From positions 53,248-117,247 of the forward strand of contig CAZFYZ010000001.1 of NCBI GenBank assembly GCA_964523735.1: a DNA stretch of 64,000 nucleotides. The letters run 5' to 3'. The notes beneath the pieces are model-generated. The model was not told the DNA's origin. It ran no database searches and was given only the letters and a program-made list of their open reading frames with translations. Source of the DNA: CAZFYZ01 sp964523735. GTDB taxonomy: Bacteria; Armatimonadota; UBA5829. Shown piece after piece: positions 24,857 to 32,779 of the stretch. The position numbers and the translations under genes are program-made. Numbering within the stretch: position 1 is the stretch's first letter; each line of letters opens with the position of its first letter.

Positions 24857-27028
24857 ATGCACAAACTCAGCCCTGCAATCCTAGCTGCCGTCGTGGCCGT
24901 GTTGACTGCCGTCCCAGGACAGCATGAAGCCTGTGCCGATTCCCCCTCGAAAGGTCTCACCAAGATCAGAGTCGCTGTAGTCTGTGACACCAGGAATCCC
25001 GTCCTCGCCTACACTACTCGCGATGTGCGGGAACTCCTTGAGTCCACCGGCCAGGCGGAGATCGTCAACTCCAACCCAGACTGGACCTTTACTCTTCAGA
25101 TCGACCCTGCTGTGCCGCCGACGGCGTTTCGGGTGTCCTGCGACGGCTCCTCGCGCACAGTCACGATGTCGGGTGCGGATGCCTCCTGCGTGTCCTGCGC
25201 GGCTTATACTGCCCTGGAACGAGCCGGCTTCTGCTTCGACATAACCGGGCCCGTAGTACCGAGCGAGCTTCGGCTTGACAGGCTTGCGGGCCGGTCCGAG
25301 ACGATCACTCCCGCCATCAAGCTCCGGGGTATACGCCAGCACATCAATTTCCCCATGGACATATCCGGCTACCCGCTCGCGGAGGCCAAGGAGTATATCC
25401 GGAACCTCGCGCGCATGCGCATGAACTTCATCGCTTTCCACAGCTACTTGGGTCAATGGTATGAGCTGCCTGCTCCAGCTTCGGGCGGCGCGGCAACCCT
25501 GGCGGGCGGGTTCTTCTACAATCGGGCTCACAAGATCCCTGATCTGCCAGTCCTCAAGGTCGTTCGCAATAAGACCTACTACTGCATCCCGGAGATCGAG
25601 CCCGTGTTCGATCAGCCGGATAAGCGCAGCAAGGCGGCTGTCCATTGGCTCCAGGAAGTGATGAAGCAGGCCAAGCTAGCCGGCATGACAGTGCAGCTCT
25701 CATTCGAGCCTCAGGGTAAGCCGGTTGACGAAGTAGTCTTTATGGCGGAGCAGATCGTCTCGCAGTACCCGATGATCGACAGGCTAGAGCTGATCACTCA
25801 GGAGGTCGGCGGAGTCTGGGACGGCAACGCAGCCAGGCCTGTCGAAGAACTCAAGAAGCTGATTGCAGCGCTCTTTGGTGACGACTGCATCTCTGACCCC
25901 ACAGTCACTTCTACCATGGCCAACGGTCTCTGGCAGCTTCCGGGCACACTCAAGGAGATGGCTGCCGACTTCAAAGCCATCAATGAACTGCAGAAGCGCT
26001 GGTCAGGTAAGAAACGCCCGGCACTGGTGACCGGCGTCTACTGCACCGAGCATGGCTCGCTTCGAGTGGTGACTGCGTTGATGCGAAAGTGCCTGCCCGA
26101 AGGCATAGAGCGCACCGTCCTGAGCGCCCACGGGGGGAGGGCGGTCGTGCATTCCGTCCAGGCAATGAACCTCACGGCCGAAGACGCCAAACGGACCACT
26201 ATCTACTCCTGGACCGAGTTCGATGGCAGCATGTTCCTCCAGCAGAACAGCGTGACATCGACCAGGCAGATGATGGACACCCTCAAGGCCATTTCCCCGG
26301 ACTCACAACCCAGCGGCCTGGCCTTCAATCACTGGCGCACGGCCGAGAACCGCACCTCCTGTCGCTATGCTGCCCTTGCGGCGATCGACGCCTCACTGCC
26401 TGTCGAGCGCTTCTACCGCGATTATGGTGCCTCCCTTGGCATCGGCAAGCTCCACACCTACACCTCTACAATGCAGGCCCTTGACGACGCCGACGAGCAG
26501 ATACGCAGTACCCTTGGCAACATCGGGTTCTGCTTTGAGCCCTGCTGGGAGACTGGCGGGCTCGGCTACGCGGGATTCTGGGGGAGAGGCACCATCCAGT
26601 CCGCTCGCGACAGGTTCCAGTCAGCCCGTGACGGTCTGGCCATGTGCCTTGCAGCCACGGATTCCAATGTCGGCAGACAATACCTGGAGTTCCTGATCAA
26701 CCGTACGGAGTGCACGATGCTCCATCTCGAGGCCGTCGCGCGTCTCACCGATCTCCAGGCCATCTGCCCGAACGCCGACGGATCAAAGCTATCCAGCGAA
26801 CAGCGCGCGCAGGTTCAGAAGATCTTCAGCGATGCTTTCACCTTGATCGAGCGCTATATGGACCTGCACGCCAAGGCCATAGTCGACCGAGGCTGCGAGG
26901 GCACGCTCATAAGCTACTTTGATACTCTCTGGCAGTTCACCGACCGGCTAGAGTTCAAGATACTGGGTGAGGAAGAACCCAGCGCCGTTGAGCAGGGCGA
27001 CGCGCCGCCCCCGGCGCCGGCGATCTAG
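24857..27028 (+). CDS. Secreted glycoside-hydrolase-like protein
   Basis: 723 residues from ATG 24857, behind AAGGAG. The signal peptide ends near residue 28 (HEACADS). The region up to about residue 150 resembles the beta-hexosaminidase/alpha-glucuronidase N-terminal domain (VSCAAYTALERAGFCFD). It is followed by KLRGIRQHINFPMDISGY and NLARMRMNFIAFHSYLG, the usual opening of a TIM-barrel in GH20/GH67-like enzymes. The C-terminal 250 residues are helical. I cannot name catalytic acids with confidence. It probably acts in the periplasm or outside the cell on a polysaccharide; it could be a GH67/GH115 relative or an uncharacterised family. Confidence 0.6.
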   Translation: MHKLSPAILAAVVAVLTAVPGQHEACADSPSKGLTKIRVAVVCDTRNPVLAYTTRDVRELLESTGQAEIVNSNPDWTFTLQIDPAVPPTAFRVSCDGSSRTVTMSGADASCVSCAAYTALERAGFCFDITGPVVPSELRLDRLAGRSETITPAIKLRGIRQHINFPMDISGYPLAEAKEYIRNLARMRMNFIAFHSYLGQWYELPAPASGGAATLAGGFFYNRAHKIPDLPVLKVVRNKTYYCIPEIEPVFDQPDKRSKAAVHWLQEVMKQAKLAGMTVQLSFEPQGKPVDEVVFMAEQIVSQYPMIDRLELITQEVGGVWDGNAARPVEELKKLIAALFGDDCISDPTVTSTMANGLWQLPGTLKEMAADFKAINELQKRWSGKKRPALVTGVYCTEHGSLRVVTALMRKCLPEGIERTVLSAHGGRAVVHSVQAMNLTAEDAKRTTIYSWTEFDGSMFLQQNSVTSTRQMMDTLKAISPDSQPSGLAFNHWRTAENRTSCRYAALAAIDASLPVERFYRDYGASLGIGKLHTYTSTMQALDDADEQIRSTLGNIGFCFEPCWETGGLGYAGFWGRGTIQSARDRFQSARDGLAMCLAATDSNVGRQYLEFLINRTECTMLHLEAVARLTDLQAICPNADGSKLSSEQRAQVQKIFSDAFTLIERYMDLHAKAIVDRGCEGTLISYFDTLWQFTDRLEFKILGEEEPSAVEQGDAPPPAPAI

Positions 27029-27065
27029 GTATCCACACTCCACAACCCGCAGAGGTCCGTTTGCG

Positions 27066-27126
27066 CTGAGTAGCGGCAGCCTATCGAAGCGTCGTGCCTC
27101 GCCTTCGATACGCTGCCGCTACTCAG
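27066..27126. repeat. Long near-perfect inverted repeat, about 26-bp arms
   Basis: CTGAGTAGCGGCAGC plus CTATCGAAGCG (27066-27091) pairs with CGCCTTCGAT plus ACGCTGCCGCTACTCAG (27100-27126), with one mismatch and one bulge. It begins 37 bases after the glycosidase-like gene. It could act as a transcript end or be a MITE-like element. Confidence 0.75.
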
Positions 27127-27305
27127 GCTGGGCGGGTCGTGCAAGTCAGCCAGCGCGAACTACTTAGCTTCGCATAAGTTGATGGCCTGTCTGCCTCGGT
27201 CACGGCGCTCAAACTCTGCCGTCGAATCTGGAGGATTCACGCTAAGTGAGCCATAATCTATCCATGTTGGTTCTTGTCTTTGACTCCAGAAAAGGAGCGT
27301 TCACC

Positions 27306-28802
27306 GTGCGCATAACCAAACTGATTGTCGTCCTCATAATGCTTGGTCTGATGATGCTGTCCGCGGCTGAAGCGGCGAAATACACCGTGACTGATCTTGG
27401 TACCCTTGGCGGTGGCGAGAGTTGGGCTCTTGGTGTCAATAAGCACGGCCAGGTGGTCGGTTGCTCGATAGACAAAGAGGGCCGCCGTCGCGCCTTCATC
27501 TGGGACCACGAGCAGGGGATGCGAGATCTCGGCACCCTCGGCGGAGCGAACGCGATCGCGGCCGGGATCAACGATGTCGGCGAGATAGTCGGCTACTCGG
27601 AGATTCCCGACGGAAGATGGGACGCGTTCTTGATCACGTCCGAAGGCAGCATGGTGGATCTCGGTGTCCTGACTGGCGATGTGGCGAGTGAGGCTGCGGC
27701 CGTCAGGGACTTCGTCGTCGGAACGAGCAAGTCCATCGACGGGACGACCCGCGCTTTCTCGTGGAGCGTTGACACTAACATGGTGCCACTTGCGGCGCCC
27801 GCGGCCGGCTACCAGACGCGTGCTGCTGATGTCAATGCATCCAACGTGATCGCCGGAAGCGCCATCGACGCGAGCGGCGTCCGCCGTGCGATCGTCTGGA
27901 ACTCTGAAGGAACGATTACGGAGCTTGGCACTTTTGGCGGAGTCTCCAGTTCAGCCTTTGCCCTGAACGACGATGGCCTGGTTATCGGCCAGGCAGCGGA
28001 CGAGGGCGGCAAGCTGCTCCCGTTCTGCTGGTTGCCCGATTTGGGGCTGCGCAGACTACCTATCCCGCGCGGAGCGACAGAGGTAGTCCCGAACGCCATC
28101 AGCAACTCCAATCATATCGCCGGCTCTGCAATCGGCTCACGGAATCGAGGCGTAGTCTGGGTCCTGAGCAAAGAACCTGCTAAGAAGTTCGACGCCAGCG
28201 TAGTGGTGCTTCCGCTGCTGTCCGGTACTGTCGAGAGCGAGGCGGATTCGGTGGGCGGTTCCGGCATTGTCGCAGGGACGTGCAAGACAGCCAATGGCGA
28301 GCGGCACGCGGTTGTCTGGCAGCCGGTCGAGTCAAGGCGAGAGAAGTTTTCCGTTGCCCTGGTTGGCGGCGCCTACATGCCAATCTCATCTTCGACCCGC
28401 GACAGATTCGATAGCACCTGGTGGCGCGTTGCTCTGAGCCCATTCCAGAAGAGCAAGCAAGTAGGCACTCATTTCGCAATGGAGGGAGGCGCGATGAGGC
28501 TGACCGGCCTGACAGATGCCAAGCTTTACTCGGTCTCAGCCGGTGTCGAGCGGGGTCTGAAGCCCGGACGCTTCGCGCAATCCTACCTGGCTCTTCGGGC
28601 TGGTCCGTACTGGGGCAAGCAGGAGAACACGCTGACTGGCGACGAGGACACGAAGATCGGCCTCAACGCCAACGCGGCCTATGGAGTCATCTTCCTGAAG
28701 AACTTCTACGGGGAACTGCGCTACGACTACTACAGCAAATTCTCCGGGACCGACTTCAGCGGTGTCTCCGCCGCCATTGGATTCAGGCTGTTCGATCTGT
28801 AG
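27306..28802 (+). CDS. HAF-repeat propeller protein with C-terminal outer-membrane barrel
   Basis: 498 residues from GTG 27306, behind AAAAGGAGC. The signal peptide ends near residue 23 (AEAAK). Residues about 27-350 hold repeated HAF-type units: VTDLGTLGGGESWALGVN, MRDLGTLGGANAIAAGIND, ITELGTFGGVSSSAFALND. The C-terminal 150 residues change to alternating beta-strands (FSVALVGGAYMPI, YLALRAGPYWG, ELRYDYYSKFSG) and end in AAIGFRLFDL, an aromatic/hydrophobic finish like outer-membrane barrels. HAF repeats are probable extracellular repeats of unknown function. Together this looks like a surface propeller carried on a small OmpA-like barrel. Confidence 0.75.
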   Translation: MRITKLIVVLIMLGLMMLSAAEAAKYTVTDLGTLGGGESWALGVNKHGQVVGCSIDKEGRRRAFIWDHEQGMRDLGTLGGANAIAAGINDVGEIVGYSEIPDGRWDAFLITSEGSMVDLGVLTGDVASEAAAVRDFVVGTSKSIDGTTRAFSWSVDTNMVPLAAPAAGYQTRAADVNASNVIAGSAIDASGVRRAIVWNSEGTITELGTFGGVSSSAFALNDDGLVIGQAADEGGKLLPFCWLPDLGLRRLPIPRGATEVVPNAISNSNHIAGSAIGSRNRGVVWVLSKEPAKKFDASVVVLPLLSGTVESEADSVGGSGIVAGTCKTANGERHAVVWQPVESRREKFSVALVGGAYMPISSSTRDRFDSTWWRVALSPFQKSKQVGTHFAMEGGAMRLTGLTDAKLYSVSAGVERGLKPGRFAQSYLALRAGPYWGKQENTLTGDEDTKIGLNANAAYGVIFLKNFYGELRYDYYSKFSGTDFSGVSAAIGFRLFDL

Positions 28803-28812
28803 CCGGGAGCCC

Positions 28813-28902
28813 GATGGTTCGATAGTCGGATAGTATGGTGGTCTGATGGCGCATGGTTGTGCTTAGCTATCAGACCATCCGACCATCTAGCTATCCACCA
28901 TC
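28813..28902. repeat. Octamer array pair, inverted (8-nt period)
   Basis: The left half has 8-nt units GATGGTTC, GATAGTCG, GATAGTAT, GGTGGTCT, GATGGCGC (28813-28852). The right half has TAGCTATC, AGACCATC, CGACCATC, TAGCTATC, CACCATC (28864-28902), the inverse complement of the GATRG theme. It fills the gap between the convergent HAF and GH94 genes. It has the architecture of the 7-nt arrays, with period 8. Confidence 0.75.
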
Positions 28903-28907
28903 TGCCT

Positions 28908-31340
28908 CTATGCCCCCGGCACGTCCGCTGTTACCATCTCACCTATGGCCTCAAGCTCCTCGGATGGCTCGCCTAGAGTGACCCTGACCGTGTGAGTCTC
29001 ACCCGAGGGGAACTGCGGCAGCAGGTACGAACCGTGTCGTTCTCCGTCGACCAGGATCTGTTTTAGTCCGTGACTGACGTGCTCCGGGTTCTCAACCTCG
29101 ATCTCATAGACCGCGCCCCTGTACCGCCTGGTGACCTTGTAGAAGTCCCATTCCGAGGGGATGCATGGGTCGATCAGAAGACCGCGTATTTCGGCACGAA
29201 CCCCCAACATCGAGTCGAGCGAGACCTTCCACATCCATGATGCCGTGCCGGTCATCCAACTGAATTCACCCTGTCCGTAGTAGTTGGAATCAGGCCCGTG
29301 GACATACTCACTGAAGACGTAGGGCTCAGCCTTGAAGACGTCCGGCTCTTTGCCCCGATGAACGAACGAGACTTCCTTCCAGTAGTCGAACGCTTCCTGT
29401 CCGCGTCCCAGACAACACTCGGCCATTATTGCCCAGCAGGTTGGATGGCAGAAGATCGTGCCGTTTTCTTTGGTACCAGGCGCGAATCGGGTGATGATCC
29501 CGAGCTTGGGGTCCGGCTCCTGGTATGCCGGCAGGAACAATGCCGGTCCGTAGTCGGTACCGAGATGCTTCTTGACCGAGTTCATGCACCTGATCGCTCG
29601 ATTGTGCGGCGCTGCGCCGGCGATGACAGGCCACGACTGCGAGTTAAGATAGATGCGCCCGTGGATGTTTCTCGATGATCCGAACGCTTCACCGTCGTCC
29701 CGAGTGCCGCGGACATACCATTCACCATCCCACAAGTGCTGGTTCATGTTGCGAATCAGTTTGTCCCGCTCCTCGACATACTTCTGCGCCAGGCTGTCGC
29801 TGCCGACGAACCACATCAGCGCGGCCACTTCACGCAGCATCCATGCGAGATGGGCGGCGACCATTGTTGTTTCACCTCGACCTTGTCTGCCTACATAGTC
29901 GAGGCCATCATTCCAGTCCGCCGCCATGATCAGCGGAATCCCCCGGTCGCTCATGTGTGCCAGAGTATAGTCGATGGCGCGCAGCACGTGCTGCCGGACC
30001 GTCTCGGAGCCGGAGTCGTAGTAGCGCACTGCCTCATCGAGAAAGACCAGATCGCCCGTCTCCTTGAGGTATTCGATCACTCCGAGCACCAGCCACATTG
30101 GGTCGTCGGAGTGGCCGGTTTTGACGCCGATATTGGTCAGCGGGTCCCAGTTGTGCAGACAGCTTCCGTCCGGGAACTGGTGCTCGAGCATATAGACGAC
30201 GCGCTGCCTGGCCCAATCCGGGTCGTTTGGCAGGATGGCGAGCATGTCCTGCCAGCTGTCCCTGAAGCCGATGATCGACCCACCCCCCACATAGTAGGAG
30301 TCCATCCGGCTCCAGCGTGAGGTGATCCAGGCCTGATACTTGTTCCAGACATTGAACTGCAGGTCGAACTCACGGCTGGGAGTCTCACAGACAGTCCGGC
30401 CAATGTAGTTCGACCAGTAGCCTGTTACTTCGTCCAAGCCTCGGTCCGCCTCATACCACTGGTCATAGCGCCGCTTGATGGTGTGGGCGTCCTCTTTCTG
30501 ATACACAACGCCTACCAGCACCACGAACTGCTTTTCCTCGCCGGGCTGCAGTTCGAAGTCGTGCTGGAATGCAGCCATAATGTCCCTGCCGCGGCCCTGG
30601 CTGTTGCGCAGCCGGCCTTCTTCGACCGCCAGGGGGTTGCGGTAATCGCGGTATACCCCCATGAACTCCTCGTCGATGCAGTCGAATCCGGCCGCGGGTT
30701 CGCTGGACGTGAAGAACGCCCACTTGTCCCATCGCGCGTTGGGGTTGCCGCTGGTGCCCGAGGTTATGTTCCAGAACCGCGTGCTGACGAAGATGACGCC
30801 GTCTTCATTTGACGCCTCGTTGAAGAGCGCCGAGAAGCTGGACTCGGAGGCGTTGTAGGAATAGTTGGCCAGGTCCCACTTCACGAACGGAATTGCCTGG
30901 ATCTTTCGGGGCCTGTCCGATGTGTTCTTCAGGCCAACCATCCAGACTTCGACGTCATCGCGCGGAGGCACATAGTAGGTGATGCTGCTCGCTATCCCGT
31001 GCGACTCATAGGAGACAACTGTGTAGCCGATGCCGTGGCGCGCCTGGAAGCCCGCGGGATCACCGCACATAGGCTGCCAGTTCGCCGACCAGTAATCGCC
31101 TGTCTCCGCATCGCGCAGATACACATATCGGCCGGGCCGGTCCTGCATCACCACTGTCTGAGGATACTCGCGAGTGATGCGGTTGTAGCCGGAGGTCTCG
31201 AAGAACGAGTGCCCGCCGCCCGTCTGCGAACAGATGGCGCAGTATCTGCCATTGGTCAGGTAGTTTACCCATGGCCGTGGCGTGTCCGGGCGGGTGACCA
31301 CATATTCGCGGCCGTCATCGGAGAAATGACCGTAACTCAT
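28908..31340 (-). CDS. GH94 glycoside phosphorylase (cellobiose-phosphorylase-like)
   Basis: 810 residues, the usual size for cellobiose phosphorylases. The N-terminus YGHFSDDGREYVVTRPDTP and PWVNYLTNG, then GYNRITREYP and HGIGYTVVSYESHGI, follow the family closely. The (alpha/alpha)6 barrel has GFRDSWQDMLAILPND and MAADWNDGLDYVG, which carries the catalytic Asp. No signal peptide, so cytoplasmic. It would split a beta-glucoside with phosphate to glucose-1-phosphate plus a sugar. Substrate (cellobiose, cellobionate, chitobiose or laminaribiose) is not settled. Its ATG overlaps the BON gene stop (ATGA). Confidence 0.9.
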   Translation of the reverse strand: MSYGHFSDDGREYVVTRPDTPRPWVNYLTNGRYCAICSQTGGGHSFFETSGYNRITREYPQTVVMQDRPGRYVYLRDAETGDYWSANWQPMCGDPAGFQARHGIGYTVVSYESHGIASSITYYVPPRDDVEVWMVGLKNTSDRPRKIQAIPFVKWDLANYSYNASESSFSALFNEASNEDGVIFVSTRFWNITSGTSGNPNARWDKWAFFTSSEPAAGFDCIDEEFMGVYRDYRNPLAVEEGRLRNSQGRGRDIMAAFQHDFELQPGEEKQFVVLVGVVYQKEDAHTIKRRYDQWYEADRGLDEVTGYWSNYIGRTVCETPSREFDLQFNVWNKYQAWITSRWSRMDSYYVGGGSIIGFRDSWQDMLAILPNDPDWARQRVVYMLEHQFPDGSCLHNWDPLTNIGVKTGHSDDPMWLVLGVIEYLKETGDLVFLDEAVRYYDSGSETVRQHVLRAIDYTLAHMSDRGIPLIMAADWNDGLDYVGRQGRGETTMVAAHLAWMLREVAALMWFVGSDSLAQKYVEERDKLIRNMNQHLWDGEWYVRGTRDDGEAFGSSRNIHGRIYLNSQSWPVIAGAAPHNRAIRCMNSVKKHLGTDYGPALFLPAYQEPDPKLGIITRFAPGTKENGTIFCHPTCWAIMAECCLGRGQEAFDYWKEVSFVHRGKEPDVFKAEPYVFSEYVHGPDSNYYGQGEFSWMTGTASWMWKVSLDSMLGVRAEIRGLLIDPCIPSEWDFYKVTRRYRGAVYEIEVENPEHVSHGLKQILVDGERHGSYLLPQFPSGETHTVRVTLGEPSEELEAIGEMVTADVPGA

Positions 31341-31567
31341 TCGGTCACCTCCTTAACGCGGAGTTCATCCACGCTGACATAGCGGACTCCGGCTATTCCC
31401 TGGGTGACCATCTGGGCCAGTTCCCGCATCTCGCCCGTGTCGACTATGCCTTTCAGGAATACCTCACCCTCGGCCACACGCACGGCGATCGCTTGCCCGC
31501 CGATGCGCTTGTCCTGCAGCAGGGCATTCCTGACCATCGCTGCCAGTGCTTCGTCTTTGATCGTCAA
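31337..31567 (-). CDS. BON-domain protein
   Basis: 76 residues, essentially one BON domain: ALLQDKRIGGQAIAVRVAEG, then EVFLKGIVDTGEMRELAQMV and GVRYVSVDELRV, the classic Gly-containing hairpin of this phospholipid- or ligand-binding fold. There is no signal peptide, which is unusual since BON proteins are often periplasmic. Start is TTG 31567, behind AGGGGG. It overlaps the phosphorylase start by 4 bases, so the two are cotranscribed. Its function with the phosphorylase is unknown. Confidence 0.85.
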   Translation of the reverse strand: MTIKDEALAAMVRNALLQDKRIGGQAIAVRVAEGEVFLKGIVDTGEMRELAQMVTQGIAGVRYVSVDELRVKEVTE

Positions 31568-31599
31568 CTGGGGCCCCCTGTGTGGCCGGCAGCGGGTGG

Positions 31600-31678
31600 C
31601 TGATGGTTAGTCGGGGATGGCGGATCGCGCATAGCGGATGGCAGATCACGCTATCCGCTATCTGCTATCAGCTATCCG
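31600..31678. repeat. Heptamer array pair, inverted
   Basis: Left half, seven units from 31600 to 31648: CTGATGG, TTAGTCG, GGGATGG, CGGATCG, CGCATAG, CGGATGG, CAGATCA. Right half, four units from 31651 to 31678: CTATCCG, CTATCTG, CTATCAG, CTATCCG, whose complement is the CGGATAG theme of the left half. The right half overlaps the 3' end of the RseB-like gene and encodes its last residues and stop. Confidence 0.85.
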
Positions 31679-32530
31679 CCTGATTTCTTTCTCAGGCAGA
31701 TCAGCGACCACTACTGTCTCCGTCGCTCCTCGGATCTGGCGCAACACCAGCCCCGCATTGCTGCCATATACTGACGCCGTTTCCTTATGTTCCCGACCCT
31801 GGCGGATAGGAAACGTGCGGAAGACGCTGATGGCAAAGAGCCCGTCGGAGTAGGTGAAGTGTGTGGTCTTCTCGTCGAGGTATTTGCTGGTCTCTATCAG
31901 CTTGAACCCGCTGGGGATATATCCAGGCCCTGCTGTTGACTGTAGGGGCGACAGGATTCCGGGAGAGGAGGTTTTGCCTGGTTGCGGTTTCCCGTCCCCC
32001 GAATCATTCGCCCGAAGCTGGTTCAGGTGGTTCCACTCCCGGTAGGCCAGCAGGTCGAATGTTGACTTGTCGATCCATAGCTGCCGCCATGGACGGTGCT
32101 TGATTCTGGGCTTCAGTCGCAGAACCCACGCTGGGCTGCCGCCAATTCTATTATCTCCCTCGATCAGGGGGATGTAGTTGCCCTTGAGCATCCTGATGCA
32201 ATCTACGCTCAAGTCCGAGCCTTGTCCATCGAACAGCCGGTTCAGGACTACCGCTGGTTCGGGTTGTGAAGCAGCCTGAGACTGATGTGGACTTTGCTTA
32301 GTCGTGCTTTTCAGTGCCCGGTACATCGGGCAATCATTCTGAGCTCGCGTGTGCTGGTCCGCGAACTGGCGCAGTGAGGCCGGGGCCTGCGGGTATACCG
32401 GGTCCCGTCGACGCGTGACATCCACTCGCCACCACACGAGCGAGAGAACTAACAGAACGCCCCACGCCACCAATCCGGCAGTGCGTCTGCGAGTAAGTGA
32501 TGAGGATGCTTGGTTGTCGATCTTGCTCAT
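31658..32530 (-). CDS. RseB/MucB-like protein with one membrane segment
   Basis: 290 residues from ATG 32530. One N-terminal transmembrane segment (about 18-35) precedes a periplasmic domain. The C-terminal region PSGFKLIETSKYLDEKTTHF, then TYSDGLFAISVFRTFP and TETVVVADLPEKEIRRIADS, has the pattern of MucB/RseB C-terminal domains, which sense envelope stress and hold an anti-sigma factor. The sequence around residues 85-170 resembles the outer-lipoprotein-like fold that often precedes it. The ATG has no Shine-Dalgarno and the same frame is open for 54 codons upstream (see pseudogene entry). Its last residues lie in a heptamer array. Confidence 0.7.
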   Translation of the reverse strand: MSKIDNQASSSLTRRRTAGLVAWGVLLVLSLVWWRVDVTRRRDPVYPQAPASLRQFADQHTRAQNDCPMYRALKSTTKQSPHQSQAASQPEPAVVLNRLFDGQGSDLSVDCIRMLKGNYIPLIEGDNRIGGSPAWVLRLKPRIKHRPWRQLWIDKSTFDLLAYREWNHLNQLRANDSGDGKPQPGKTSSPGILSPLQSTAGPGYIPSGFKLIETSKYLDEKTTHFTYSDGLFAISVFRTFPIRQGREHKETASVYGSNAGLVLRQIRGATETVVVADLPEKEIRRIADSR

Positions 32531-32692
32531 GCGTAACCGCGCCAGGCCAAGTCTCAGTATCTCAGCGAGTCCATCAACATCCGTTGGCGACAGCAGAAGT
32601 CCGTGTACACTGCCTCCGCGATCATGCCACAGAATGTGCAGTCTGTCAACTCCGCTCAGCCGGAAACGTCGGGAATGGCTAGCCTCGTATTC
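32531..32692 (-). pseudogene. Possible remnant of an anti-sigma-like C-terminus
   Basis: The RseB-like frame continues upstream of its ATG for 54 codons to two stops (near 32693-32698) without any ATG, GTG or TTG. The encoded sequence RLSGVDRLHILWHDRGGSVH followed by GLLLSPTDVDGLAEILRLGL looks like the C-terminal end of an anti-sigma/MucA-type protein (a strand pair, then a helix). No upstream part is present. It could be a decayed gene fused to its neighbour, or chance. Confidence 0.35.
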
Positions 32693-32779
32693 CTATCAGT
32701 GTCTCCGGTGATAGCCGATCGTCAGGATTGGGAAAGCTGAAAGTTGCAGTTGGAGACGGATAAGAGAGGTAAGCGCTGA

